The translations under genes were made by a program, and so were the position numbers. A DNA stretch of 43,788 bases. Source: Actinomycetes bacterium (GTDB lineage Bacteria; Actinomycetota; Actinomycetes; Nanopelagicales; Nanopelagicaceae). Of the stretch, positions 36,809 to 43,788 are shown in pieces. How positions within the stretch are numbered: the stretch's first letter is position 1; each line of letters begins with the position of its first letter. The stretch lies in the NCBI GenBank assembly GCA_025355665.1, contig JANXZF010000074.1, positions 1 through 43,788 of the forward strand, read 5' to 3'. The notes below the pieces were generated by a model. That model was not told the DNA's origin, searched no databases, and saw only the letters and a program-made list of their open reading frames with translations.

Positions 36809-37351
36809 ATGAAGTTGAAAAAGGCGCTCGTTTTCTCGATGTTGGCCTTCACCACCGTTGTAATGGGCGCCGGTTTTGCCGCACCGGCAAACGCCAACTC
36901 TTTGGTTAGTACCTCACCAGTAGCTGGCTCGACAGTCACGGCCGCACCAAGTGCAATAACTCTGAACACTCAAGATATTGTGATGAATACCGGCAACACC
37001 GTGACAGTGACCGACCCGCAAGGGGGGCGCGTAGATGATGGGACTTTGACGGTCAACGCCACGACGATCGTCGCCGGGCTTAAGTTGATGACTGTCAGCG
37101 GGGTATACACAGTCTCTTATTCTCTGTTAACCAACAATGACGTTCCATTACAAGGAACCTATACATTCACCTTTAACGCGCCGAGTGTCATTTCCTCTCC
37201 CACGATTGCAACCCCTTCGCCGACTGCGACGCAGGCGCCAGCTAGCAATGGCATAGGAGTTCCAGTTCTTATTGTTGGGCTCATCTTCGCGGTAGTGGCC
37301 GTATTCCTGTTTCTCGTGTACTACGCATGGAAGCTCCTTAAGAAGAAATGA
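36809..37351 (+). CDS. copC: CopC-domain protein lacking copper ligands, membrane-anchored
   Basis: 180 residues: signal peptide (MKLKKALVFSMLAFTT, cut after ANA near 30), a CopC-like beta-sandwich (SLVSTSPVAGSTVTAAPSAITL to YTFTFNAP), a Pro/Ser/Thr linker and a C-terminal helix (VPVLIVGLIFAVVAVFLFLVYYAW) with a lysine tail. Periplasmic-side copper carrier family, normally starting the mature chain with His. Here the mature chain begins N-S-L and the whole protein has no histidine or cysteine, so the standard copper site is absent. The start has a GGGGGGA ribosome site, and the gene overlaps the CopD-CtaG gene by ATGA. Confidence 0.85.
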   Translation: MKLKKALVFSMLAFTTVVMGAGFAAPANANSLVSTSPVAGSTVTAAPSAITLNTQDIVMNTGNTVTVTDPQGGRVDDGTLTVNATTIVAGLKLMTVSGVYTVSYSLLTNNDVPLQGTYTFTFNAPSVISSPTIATPSPTATQAPASNGIGVPVLIVGLIFAVVAVFLFLVYYAWKLLKKK

Positions 37352-39255
37352 CCCTGCTTGCCCTTTCGCTACCTGCTTCTGGACCTTTTGTGAATGCTTT
37401 GACCACTATTAGTAAATTCGTATCTATCACCGCAAGTATCGCGGTCGTTGGCGTTCTTCTGGCAGCAAGTTTTCTTATGGAAGATGAACATGGGAAATTG
37501 TCGGCCCAGTCGCTGAAATTGCGGACCGTTGCATTTTGGTCTGCGATGTTGTGGGTTGTCTCCGGCGCGGCAAACCTCTTCTTCACTCTGGCAAATATTC
37601 TTGGTGTCTCTTTGCAGGATGCTTTTGACGCGACAATGATTCGATCCTTCGTCACTCAGATTACTTTGGGTCAGTACATGTTCTTCCAGTTACTCGTTGC
37701 AGTTGTTGTAGCGGGACTCGTGCAAAGAGTGCGTCGAATTGGCTCGGCGATATTTTTACTCATACTGACCTTTATCGGCATCGTCGCACCAATTTTCCAG
37801 AGTCACTCAGCAGCCAATGGTTCACACGCACTTGCCATCGGCTCCTTGATCATTCACGTTGTTGCTTTGGCGCTCTGGGCGGGTGGTGTTTTCGGGATGG
37901 CAATCCTCGAACCAGAATCTCGCGCAATTGCTGTACCAAGATTTAGCCAACTTGCATTGTGGTCAGTGATCGCAGTGGTCATAAGTGGCGTTGCCAATGC
38001 TTGGACAAGGTTGAATTTCAGCGCTGCGTGGCACAGCAGTTATGCATTTGTTGTTATTGCCAAAGTCGTATTAACCGCCACACTAATCTTAATCGGTTAT
38101 CAGCATCGCAAGAATTTGGATGCGTCGAAGCTGGGTACGGTCAATTGGTCAAAGTTTGCACAGCTCATCACTGTCGAACTTTCAATCATGATCATCGCAT
38201 TAGCTCTGGGATCGTGGCTCTCTACAAATCAACCCCCGGCTCCCGCCGCGGGAACGAAATTCGATGCCGCGACGACGATCGCTGGACTTCCTATGCCTGC
38301 CGCACCGAACATCACGCGGGTACTTTTCGCTTTCAATCCGGACGCTCTTTTTATCGGAATGGTTGTACTAGCACTGGCCCTTTATTCACGCGGAGTTTTG
38401 ATGCTGAAGCGGCAAGGGGACCGGTGGCCCGCGAGTCGTTCGGTCTTCTTCGTCCTTGGCTGTATTGCAATCGTGTTTGCAACAAGTGGCGGACTCGGTG
38501 TTTATGCCCATTTCGCGTTCTCGTACCACATGGTGGCCCATATGGTTCTGGGAATGATTGCGCCAATCCTCATCGTCATGAGCGCACCTATCACTCTCGC
38601 ACTACGCACTCTGCCTCAAGGCCGTACTCCCGACGAACGCGGAGTTCGCGGCACTCTCATTGCGGCCCTGCATTCGCGTCTGGTCAGCATTTGGGTTAAC
38701 CCCATCGTTGCCCTTGCCCTCTTTGATGGATCTTTGTTCGTGCTCTATCTGACTCCGCTATTTGGCGGAATGATGCAAAGTCACATCGGTCACTTCGTTA
38801 TGAATCTACATTTCCTACTCGCTGGATTGCTTTTCTTTCACGTTATCATCGGGGTCGATCCCAATCCAAAGCGAATTCCTTATCTTGCCCGGATCGTGCT
38901 GCTATTTGCAGCGATGGCAATTCATGCCTTCTTCTCTGTTGCATTGATTTCTTCAACCACGCTTCTGGATCACGGATACTTTGTGCAGCTACATCGACCT
39001 TGGTCAGCAGATCTGCTTTCAGATCAACATCTTGGTGGATCTCTTGGTTGGGCGATGGGCGAAGTTCCAATCATGTTGGCACTCGTCGCAACCTTCTTGC
39101 TGTGGATGCGCGATGATTCGAGAGAAGCCAAGAGAATAGATAAGAATGCCGAACGTGCAGCTGCCATGGGAACACCCGACGATTTAGCCGAATACAACGC
39201 ATATCTAGCCAAATTGGCGGTGAGGGATGAAAGTGACCACAGAAGCGATATTTGA
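37348..39255 (+). CDS. CopD / CtaG fusion (copper import and cytochrome c oxidase assembly)
   Basis: 635-residue polytopic membrane protein. Residues 1-295 are CopD-like, eight helices with QSHSAANGSHALAIGSLIIHVVALALWAGG; residues 320-600 are the caa3-type CtaG domain with FAFSYHMVAHMVLGMIAPILIVMSAPI and GHFVMNLHFLLAGLLFFHVIIGVDPNP. The fusion is common in actinobacteria and would bring copper for cytochrome oxidase. The C-terminal tail is soluble and charged (MRDDSREAKRIDKNAERAAA). ATG overlaps copC. The 3' end overlaps the acyl-CoA dehydrogenase start by 29 bases. Confidence 0.92.
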   Translation: MTLLALSLPASGPFVNALTTISKFVSITASIAVVGVLLAASFLMEDEHGKLSAQSLKLRTVAFWSAMLWVVSGAANLFFTLANILGVSLQDAFDATMIRSFVTQITLGQYMFFQLLVAVVVAGLVQRVRRIGSAIFLLILTFIGIVAPIFQSHSAANGSHALAIGSLIIHVVALALWAGGVFGMAILEPESRAIAVPRFSQLALWSVIAVVISGVANAWTRLNFSAAWHSSYAFVVIAKVVLTATLILIGYQHRKNLDASKLGTVNWSKFAQLITVELSIMIIALALGSWLSTNQPPAPAAGTKFDAATTIAGLPMPAAPNITRVLFAFNPDALFIGMVVLALALYSRGVLMLKRQGDRWPASRSVFFVLGCIAIVFATSGGLGVYAHFAFSYHMVAHMVLGMIAPILIVMSAPITLALRTLPQGRTPDERGVRGTLIAALHSRLVSIWVNPIVALALFDGSLFVLYLTPLFGGMMQSHIGHFVMNLHFLLAGLLFFHVIIGVDPNPKRIPYLARIVLLFAAMAIHAFFSVALISSTTLLDHGYFVQLHRPWSADLLSDQHLGGSLGWAMGEVPIMLALVATFLLWMRDDSREAKRIDKNAERAAAMGTPDDLAEYNAYLAKLAVRDESDHRSDI

Positions 39256-40381
39256 TCTACCTTCCGAACACAAGGATCTCCGAGAGAGCGTTCGCGCCCT
39301 TGCACAAAACGAGATCGCACCCTTCGCTCATGATGTTGATGAGAACTCACGCTTTCCGCAAGAAGCCTACGAAGCACTCCAACGTGCAGGTCTTGCCGCA
39401 GCGCACGTGCCAACGGAATTCGGTGGAGAAGGTGCAGATGCCCTTGCAGTCGTTTTGATTGTCGAAGAAGTCGCGCGTGTTTGCGGCTCGTCATCCTTAA
39501 TTCCGGCCGTCAATAAGTTGGGTTCGCTACCTTTGATGCTGGCGGGATCGCGCGAACAGAAGGAACGCTGGCTTCGCCCACTTGCGGCCGGAAAAGGTTT
39601 CTCGTATTGCCTTTCAGAATCTGGGGCTGGTTCGGATGCAGCCGCGCTTCGCACAAAGGCCGTGAAATCAGGCGACAACTGGATTATCAGCGGCAGCAAG
39701 AAGTGGATTTCGAACGCAGGATTTTCTGACTTCTATACCGTGATGGCTGCAACAGATTCTTCCAAACGAGATAGCGGGATTTCCATTTTCGTCGTCGAGA
39801 AGAGTGATCCTGGAGTTTCCTTTGGCGCCCACGAAAAGAAGATGGGTTTTCGGGGTTCACCAACTCGCGAGGTCTATTTCGACAACGTGGAGATACCCGA
39901 TGATCGGCGAATTGGACCAGTAAATGAGGGATTTGACGTGGCGATGGAGACCCTCGATCACACACGTATAACGATTGCAGCTCAGGCTCTGGGTCTTGCA
40001 CAAGGCGCATTGGATGTGGCGAGCAAATACGCCCATGAACGCCACCAGTTCGGCAAGCCGATATTTGATTTTCAGGCAATCCAATTTATGTTGGCGGATA
40101 TGGCCATGAATATTGAAGCTGCGCGCCAATTGACCTACGCGGCAGCGGCTAAGAGTGAGCGAGGCGATTCAGATCTGAAATTCTTCGCGGCGGCATGTAA
40201 GACTTTTGCTAGTGATACCGCGATGAAAGTGACGACTGATGCAGTCCAAATCATGGGTGGCTATGGGTATGTCTCTGATTATCCAGTCGAACGAATGATG
40301 CGCGATTCCAAACTGACCCAGATTTATGAGGGCACCAATCAGATTCAACGCATCGTCATGGCAAGGAACTTGAAGCGCTAG
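39227..40381 (+). CDS. Acyl-CoA dehydrogenase
   Basis: 384-residue FAD enzyme introducing a trans-2 double bond into acyl-CoA. CLSESGAGSDAAALRTKA (substrate/FAD), WISNAGFSDFYTV, FGKPIFDFQAIQFMLADMA and the catalytic-base motif IYEGTNQIQRIVMARNL (Glu) near the end are clear. Chain length specificity (butyryl or isovaleryl, for example) is not set by sequence. Start ATG 39227 overlaps the upstream gene by 29 bases; GTG 39233 is an alternative. The CopD-CtaG link looks like position only. Confidence 0.95.
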   Translation: MKVTTEAIFDLPSEHKDLRESVRALAQNEIAPFAHDVDENSRFPQEAYEALQRAGLAAAHVPTEFGGEGADALAVVLIVEEVARVCGSSSLIPAVNKLGSLPLMLAGSREQKERWLRPLAAGKGFSYCLSESGAGSDAAALRTKAVKSGDNWIISGSKKWISNAGFSDFYTVMAATDSSKRDSGISIFVVEKSDPGVSFGAHEKKMGFRGSPTREVYFDNVEIPDDRRIGPVNEGFDVAMETLDHTRITIAAQALGLAQGALDVASKYAHERHQFGKPIFDFQAIQFMLADMAMNIEAARQLTYAAAAKSERGDSDLKFFAAACKTFASDTAMKVTTDAVQIMGGYGYVSDYPVERMMRDSKLTQIYEGTNQIQRIVMARNLKR

Positions 40382-40390
40382 TTACTTTGC

Positions 40391-40939
40391 CTATTTCACA
40401 AATCGCACGATGAGATCGGGGGTCGCTGCGGCAGCAAGTCTTACGTCATGATCTTCACGAGGTAGAAGGTCGCCCGTGATTTCTCCTGGATACACAATTC
40501 CAACTTTCCATCCTGGCATCGTCGGAAGCATTCGATCGTAATATCCGCCGCCTTGTCCGATTCGATAACCGTCTTGATCAATATGCAATGCAGGAACGAT
40601 CATTACGTCGACATCGGAGACATCAGTTCGTTCCTTGCCGATGGGTTCGAGCAATTTGCGAGTCTCTTTGAGATTTGCCATATTGCCATTCCACTCAACC
40701 CATTGAAGAGTTTTCCCTGCAACACGTGGAAGGAGCAATGTGACCCCTTGTGCTAGCAACTCGCGATTGAGTTCGAGCGTGCTGGGTTCATCGTCAATAG
40801 ATAGGTAACTTGTGACACATTTAGCGCCTTTTAATTCAGGAGCGCTTAGCAGATATACAAATGTCGCTGGGCTATACCTCTCGCGACGTTCGCGTCGATA
40901 TCGATCTCGCAACGCCTTTTTTTGGTCTGCTGTATTCAC
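40391..40939 (-). CDS. 5-formyltetrahydrofolate cyclo-ligase
   Basis: Converts 5-formyl-THF to 5,10-methenyl-THF with ATP. 182 residues, with the family signature GYRIGQGGGYYDRML (about residues 123-137) and N-terminal KKALRDRYRRERRE. GTG 40939 has AGGGG upstream; a good -10 (GATAAT, 40955-40960, minus strand) lies close by. In mycobacteria and relatives this gene flanks galU, moeA and rimJ; here galU is missing and it faces the MoeA-like gene directly. Confidence 0.93.
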   Translation of the reverse strand: MNTADQKKALRDRYRRERRERYSPATFVYLLSAPELKGAKCVTSYLSIDDEPSTLELNRELLAQGVTLLLPRVAGKTLQWVEWNGNMANLKETRKLLEPIGKERTDVSDVDVMIVPALHIDQDGYRIGQGGGYYDRMLPTMPGWKVGIVYPGEITGDLLPREDHDVRLAAAATPDLIVRFVK

Positions 40940-40954
40940 TGAAATCCCCTAGAA

Positions 40955-40976
40955 ATTATCGATAAGCAAGTATGGT
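40955..40976. promoter_or_regulatory. Divergent promoters of the cyclo-ligase and MoeA-like genes
   Basis: GATAAT on the minus strand (40955-40960) serves the cyclo-ligase gene; TATGGT on the plus strand (40971-40976) lies at -12 to -7 from ATG 40983 and gives a leaderless transcript for the MoeA-like gene. Only 43 bases separate the two start codons. Confidence 0.55.
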
Positions 40977-40982
40977 GGGAGT

Positions 40983-41894
40983 ATGTCAGAGCAAGTTCGG
41001 GTAGATGAGTTTCTGACCGCTCTTTTATCCATTTCCAGCCCCCTCGAACCGTTTGCAATGCCGCTGCTTGACGCGCATGGTGCAACTTTGGCAGAGGATG
41101 TTTATGTCGGAGAGCGCCTGGTCATGAAGTCGGGTTCGCGGATTCGATCTACTCAGATTGGATTGGCCGCATCCATCGGTCTCAAGGCACTTCCGACAAG
41201 ACCTCACCCTCGAGTCGTTGTCATTTCCGCTGGGCCGGATCTCGTCGAACCCGGTGAGCATCTTTCTCCCGGCGAGGAGTACGAAACTAATTCGTGGTTG
41301 CTTACGACTTCGGTTCGCGAAGCAGGGGCCGTCGGATATCGTGTTTTCTCAATTCCAGATGATGAGGCACAACTCAAGGCGTTGGTTGAAGATCAGTTGG
41401 TTCGCGCTGATCTCGTTGTCGTAAGCGGTGAGCGAAGGGATGAATCCTTCGACCTCATCACTCGCGCATTGAGTTCCTTGGGCGAGATAACCACCGTCGA
41501 CCTAGCCATCGAATCCAGCGGTCGCCATAACTACGGCCTCATCGGACCCGATCGAATTCCCGTGGTGACCCTTCCTGGAGATCCCATCGCGGCCTACATT
41601 TCCCTCGAACTCTTCGTGAGACCGATGATTAGAACCATGCTCGGATCATCAAATATTCACCGCCCATCGGTAAAAGCACGCCTAGAGAGGCCAATTGGCT
41701 CTGCCCATGGGGCTCGAACTTATCTAAGGGCCTTCCTTTCCGAGGACGGCCAATCGGTTCGCGCACTTCCGGATCAAGAAGATTTGGTGACATTGTCGGA
41801 TGCAAATGCGCTCATTGCAGTTCCTGAATCAGAAGTTGGCTTGGAAGCGGGTGCAGAGGTTACGGTAGTCGTACTTCGACGCCGATATTTTTAG
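40983..41894 (+). CDS. glp: MoeA/gephyrin-like protein (Glp type), lid domain missing
   Basis: 303 residues; MoeA proteins have about 400. The N-terminal AHGATLAEDVYVGE corresponds to MoeA's start, but the chain jumps at residues 44-50 to GSRIRSTQIGLAASIGL, so the roughly 90-residue lid domain with the MDGYA motif is absent. The molybdopterin-binding domain remains (RPHPRVVVISAGPDLVEPGEHL; LPGDPIAAYISLELFVRP at 197-214) although the usual GGVSVGxxD loop is VSGERRDESFD (147-157). C-terminal domain IV is kept. Enzymatic molybdate insertion therefore looks doubtful. With RimJ and a GlpR-like membrane protein behind, it matches the division-linked Glp cassette of corynebacteria. Leaderless promoter at 40971-40976. 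Confidence 0.8.
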   Translation: MSEQVRVDEFLTALLSISSPLEPFAMPLLDAHGATLAEDVYVGERLVMKSGSRIRSTQIGLAASIGLKALPTRPHPRVVVISAGPDLVEPGEHLSPGEEYETNSWLLTTSVREAGAVGYRVFSIPDDEAQLKALVEDQLVRADLVVVSGERRDESFDLITRALSSLGEITTVDLAIESSGRHNYGLIGPDRIPVVTLPGDPIAAYISLELFVRPMIRTMLGSSNIHRPSVKARLERPIGSAHGARTYLRAFLSEDGQSVRALPDQEDLVTLSDANALIAVPESEVGLEAGAEVTVVVLRRRYF

Positions 41895-41902
41895 GTAGGT
41901 CC

Positions 41903-42478
41903 ATGAATAACGCGAGATGGCCGCTAGTTCTCATATCAAACGGGGTGACATTGAGGCCGCTTCGACTTCGCGATCGTGCAAAGTGGGATGAAGTTCGCGC
42001 GGCGAATCGCGATTGGCTGGCTCCTTGGGAGGCAACTAGGCCAATCGTTCCGGGAGATGACTCAGATAAAGAACTCCCGTCCTACTTTCAGATGGTTGCC
42101 TCTCATAATCGCGAAGGCCGTGCCAAGAGATCTCTGAGTCTGTCGATCTGGTTTGAAAATTCTTTGGTCGGCCAGATAACAATGGGCGGGATTGTGATGG
42201 GGGCGCTTCGAGGTGCACATATTGGATATTGGGTTGATAAGAGATATGCGAATAGGGGCATTACTACTCAGGCGGTCCAGATGCTGACCGAATATGGATT
42301 TGAGGAATTGGGACTTCATCGGATTGAAATAAATCTTCGCCCAGAAAATGCGGCATCTCGTCGAGTCGCTGAGAAAGCTGGCTATCACCTTGAAGGCGAG
42401 CGACCCAGATTTCTCCATATAGATGGGCAATGGCGCGATCATCTGAGTTTCGTCAGAGAAAATCCAAAAATTATTTAG
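41903..42478 (+). CDS. rimJ: GNAT family N-acetyltransferase, RimJ/RimL type
   Basis: 191-residue acetyl-CoA-dependent acetyltransferase, homologous to ribosomal-protein alanine N-acetyltransferases. TLRPLRLRDRAKWDEVRAANRDWLAPWEATRP at the N-terminus, GAHIGYWVDKRYANRGITTQAVQMLTEYGFEELGLHRIEI and NAASRRVAEKAGYHLEGERPRFLHIDGQWRDH are the RimJ signature with the R/Q-x-x-G/A acetyl-CoA loop. It begins 8 bases after the MoeA-like gene with TAGGT before the ATG, and forms the middle of the glp-rimJ-membrane-protein unit. Its substrate may be ribosomal S5 or a division protein; unknown. Confidence 0.92.
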   Translation: MNNARWPLVLISNGVTLRPLRLRDRAKWDEVRAANRDWLAPWEATRPIVPGDDSDKELPSYFQMVASHNREGRAKRSLSLSIWFENSLVGQITMGGIVMGALRGAHIGYWVDKRYANRGITTQAVQMLTEYGFEELGLHRIEINLRPENAASRRVAEKAGYHLEGERPRFLHIDGQWRDHLSFVRENPKII

Positions 42479-42559
42479 TCGGTCCTTTACAGAAAAATGG
42501 GGCAAATTGCCCATCTAAATACCCGAAAGATGATAGTCCTGCCTCTATCTTTAAGCATC

Positions 42560-43336
42560 ATGGCCTCAGGAATTATCTATCTCTCCATCGTCGGGATGTG
42601 GGTTGCCTATTTTGTGCCTCGTTGGGTTCATAGTCATGATGAGTTATCCGGAAAATCGGTAGAGCGCTACAAGAGCGCGATGAGAATTGTTACTAGTACG
42701 TCGGGTGAGGATTCCATGAGTTCAGGACCAATGCACACAGATCTCGACAGCGAGTCGAAAATCGCGCAAGTGTTGATGAGACGCCGAATTGTTTTTGCGA
42801 TCATCATTCTCGGTCTTCTCGCAACGTCCCTTGAAATTGCACTCAAAGCGATTTCATTTGTGTATTTGGCAGTGCCGGCTGTCGCGCTAATTGCTTATGT
42901 CGCTCACGTTCGTCGACAGAGTGTTGCCGATAGGTTGCAGCGTCGTCGCGTTTCTCAATTGCATCGAACTACTGCGGGAGTATCGACTACCAATCTTTCA
43001 CCAGTCTTCACTCCTAAAGAATCTCGAGAACATTGGGTCCCACTTGCAGATCGTGAATTAACTGGCGTAGTTATAGTTCCAAAAGGAACAGCCGAACTTC
43101 GCAATTCATGGCAGCCAAATAGCGTCCCGGTTCCAACGTATGTAAATGCCCCCAAAGCCGTTGTCCCTAAGCGTGTTATTGACCTCACTGTTCCTGGTGC
43201 CTGGAGCGAAGAGCAGGAACGCCTTGCAAATGAGGCCCTTTCAGCCGTTGCACCTACCCGCGATCAAGTTTTCGATCAACAACTTGCCGAGGAAGCAGTC
43301 GAACGCCTCCGTCAAAACCGAGCGGCCAACGAGTAA
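42560..43336 (+). CDS. GlpR-like membrane protein (receptor of the gephyrin-like protein)
   Basis: About 258 residues from ATG 42560. An N-terminal helix (MASGIIYLSIVGMWVAYFVP followed by RWVHSHDE) matches the usual start of the actinobacterial family that follows rimJ; a second helical pair is at RRRIVFAIIILGLLATSLE and AISFVYLAVPAVALIAYVAHV. The cytoplasmic C-terminus ends with a conserved WQPNSVPVPTYVNAPKA segment and an acidic helix with an arginine end. From corynebacterial work, GlpR anchors Glp at the division site; the assignment here is by order and architecture. ATG 42497 would add 21 unconserved residues; TATCTT at 42546-42551 supports a near-leaderless 42560 start. Confidence 0.75.
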   Translation: MASGIIYLSIVGMWVAYFVPRWVHSHDELSGKSVERYKSAMRIVTSTSGEDSMSSGPMHTDLDSESKIAQVLMRRRIVFAIIILGLLATSLEIALKAISFVYLAVPAVALIAYVAHVRRQSVADRLQRRRVSQLHRTTAGVSTTNLSPVFTPKESREHWVPLADRELTGVVIVPKGTAELRNSWQPNSVPVPTYVNAPKAVVPKRVIDLTVPGAWSEEQERLANEALSAVAPTRDQVFDQQLAEEAVERLRQNRAANE

Positions 43337-43362
43337 TTCCTTGTTTTAGCCTCGGGTGATAA

Positions 43363-43382
43363 CCTCACCTGTACCCGTGAGG
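43363..43382 (+). terminator. Weak hairpin after the GlpR-like gene
   Basis: CCTCAC (43363-43368) pairs with GTGAGG (43377-43382) over an 8-base loop, 25 bases before tRNA-Ala. It has no T-run, so its role as a terminator is uncertain. Confidence 0.35.
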
Positions 43383-43406
43383 AGGCCAGTACTCGCAAGA
43401 AAGCTA

Positions 43407-43482
43407 GGGGCTGTAGCGCAGTTGGTAGCGCGTCTCGTTCGCAATGAGAAGGTCAGGGGTTCGATTCCCCTCAGCTCCACCA
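43407..43482 (+). tRNA. tRNA-Ala (anticodon CGC)
   Basis: Acceptor GGGGCTG/CAGCTCC, D arm GCGC/GCGC, anticodon loop TTCGCAA with anticodon CGC on stem TCTCG/TGAGA (one G-T pair), T arm AGGGG-TTCGATT-CCCCT, and an encoded ACCA end (43479-43482). The next base starts the TGTG end of an IS-like element. Confidence 0.95.
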
Positions 43483-43487
43483 TGTGA

Positions 43488-43530
43488 TGTGTCGAGTCAT
43501 AGGTCTCTCCTGTGGCGAGTCATAGGTCTC
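43488..43530. repeat. Tandem 20-bp repeats near the IS end
   Basis: TGTGTCGAGTCATAGGTCTC (43488-43507) and TGTGGCGAGTCATAGGTCTC (43511-43530) differ at one base and are separated by TCC (23-bp period). They lie between the tRNA and the transposase stop, where transposase binding sites are expected. Confidence 0.85.
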
Positions 43531-43535
43531 ACTAT

Positions 43536-43788
43536 TCATTTCGCCTTTCTTGATTTTTTTGTTTCTTCATCGATCAATATGTTGGTCCAGAAGCTTCGTC
43601 CGGGTTGGATCTCATGTCGGGAGAGAACTTCACCAGTCTTCTTCTCGACGACGGTAACTTTGAAGTGATCAACGATCATGAGGACGACTTTGTGACCGTG
43701 GTGGATTCCAACGCCGAGATGGTGCATCTTGCCTGCCCTGCGCAATGAAAGTTTGCCGAATTGATCAACGCGGTCATTGCGCACTCGG
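43536..43788 (-). CDS. IS481 family transposase, C-terminal fragment (continues beyond window)
   Basis: The frame is open to the window edge on the minus strand and ends at 43536. The visible end, RVRNDRVDQFGKLSLRRAGKMHHLGVG then VVEKKTGEVLSRHEIQPGRSF, is the C-terminal tail common to IS481 DDE transposases (RVRHDRVDKxGRVSLRH-like, recollected). The DDE catalytic core would be upstream, outside the window. The ATG/GTG within the fragment is not a true start. Integrity of the whole gene cannot be judged. Confidence 0.8.
   Translation of the reverse strand, partial: RVRNDRVDQFGKLSLRRAGKMHHLGVGIHHGHKVVLMIVDHFKVTVVEKKTGEVLSRHEIQPGRSFWTNILIDEETKKSRKAK

Larger units (their letters stand above)
43483..43788. 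mobile_element. IS481-type insertion element, one end, truncated by the window edge
   Basis: The transposase C-terminus encoded on the minus strand (43536-43788) and the TGTG...-type end directly after the tRNA define one terminus of an IS481-like element. Terminal TGT is usual for this family. Inside the end are two 20-base tandem repeats (43488-43507 and 43511-43530). The other end lies outside the window, so size and target duplication cannot be seen. Confidence 0.7.

Noticed and set aside
37959-38699. 246-residue plus-strand frame inside the CopD-CtaG gene
   Set aside because: Shifted frame of a strongly conserved membrane protein; Arg/Cys/His-rich composition without motif.
43488-43530. 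Possible CRISPR repeats
   Set aside because: Only two copies with a 3-base spacer, at an IS end and without cas genes.

Overview
The window looks like chromosome from a small-genome actinobacterium of moderate GC, most like the freshwater acI/Nanopelagicales group. This rests on actinobacteria-specific families (DUF3027, DUF2530, CspB-type cold shock protein with a tail, actinobacterial SerC and citrate synthase 2, CopD-CtaG fusion, the MoeA-like/RimJ/membrane-protein cassette), on tight gene packing with many 4-bp ATGA overlaps, and on repeated use of -10 boxes placed 6-7 bases before the start codon (leaderless transcripts). The taxon is an inference; no rRNA is present.

Layout. (1) 1-9.4 kb, housekeeping: groL behind a CIRCE operator; a secreted Ala/Lys-rich protein bracketed by two almost identical terminators; DUF3027; cold shock protein; DUF2530; two MFS transporters; serC, pdxH and a citrate synthase. 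(2) 9.5-23.7 kb, an alpha-glucan and glucoside island: an ABC importer (binding protein, MalF-like permease with a large extracytoplasmic insert, MalG) followed by three GH13 enzymes, one exported and two cytoplasmic; then a second importer of the AglEFG type with a GH1 beta-glucosidase. Each binding-protein gene is followed by a long perfect hairpin before the permeases, and neither cluster has an ATPase gene. (3) 23.6-33.3 kb: esterase, DNA photolyase, a homospermidine-synthase-like enzyme, a membrane GGDEF protein, a secreted coiled-coil protein, an SDR and a cholesterol-oxidase-like GMC flavoenzyme as an overlapping pair, and a saccharopine-dehydrogenase-family enzyme. (4) 33.3-36.7 kb: tRNA-Arg(CCU), an MMPL exporter divergent from a TetR regulator, a 39-residue small protein, and an FmdB zinc ribbon. 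(5) 36.8-40.4 kb: CopC-like protein, CopD-CtaG fusion, acyl-CoA dehydrogenase, all overlapping. (6) 40.4-43.3 kb: 5-formyl-THF cyclo-ligase divergent from a MoeA-like/RimJ/membrane-protein trio matching the gene order of the actinobacterial gephyrin-like Glp/GlpR division module; here the MoeA-like protein is cut down to 303 residues and lacks the lid domain. (7) 43.4 kb to the end: tRNA-Ala(CGC), whose CCA end directly abuts the end of an IS481-type element.

The two most interesting points are the minimal gephyrin-like protein, which retains the division-cassette neighbourhood but has lost recognisable molybdotransferase motifs, and the unannotated small proteins at 5103-5183 (26 aa, single membrane helix) and 36256-36375 (39 aa). 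No gene-free stretch exceeds about 170 bases.
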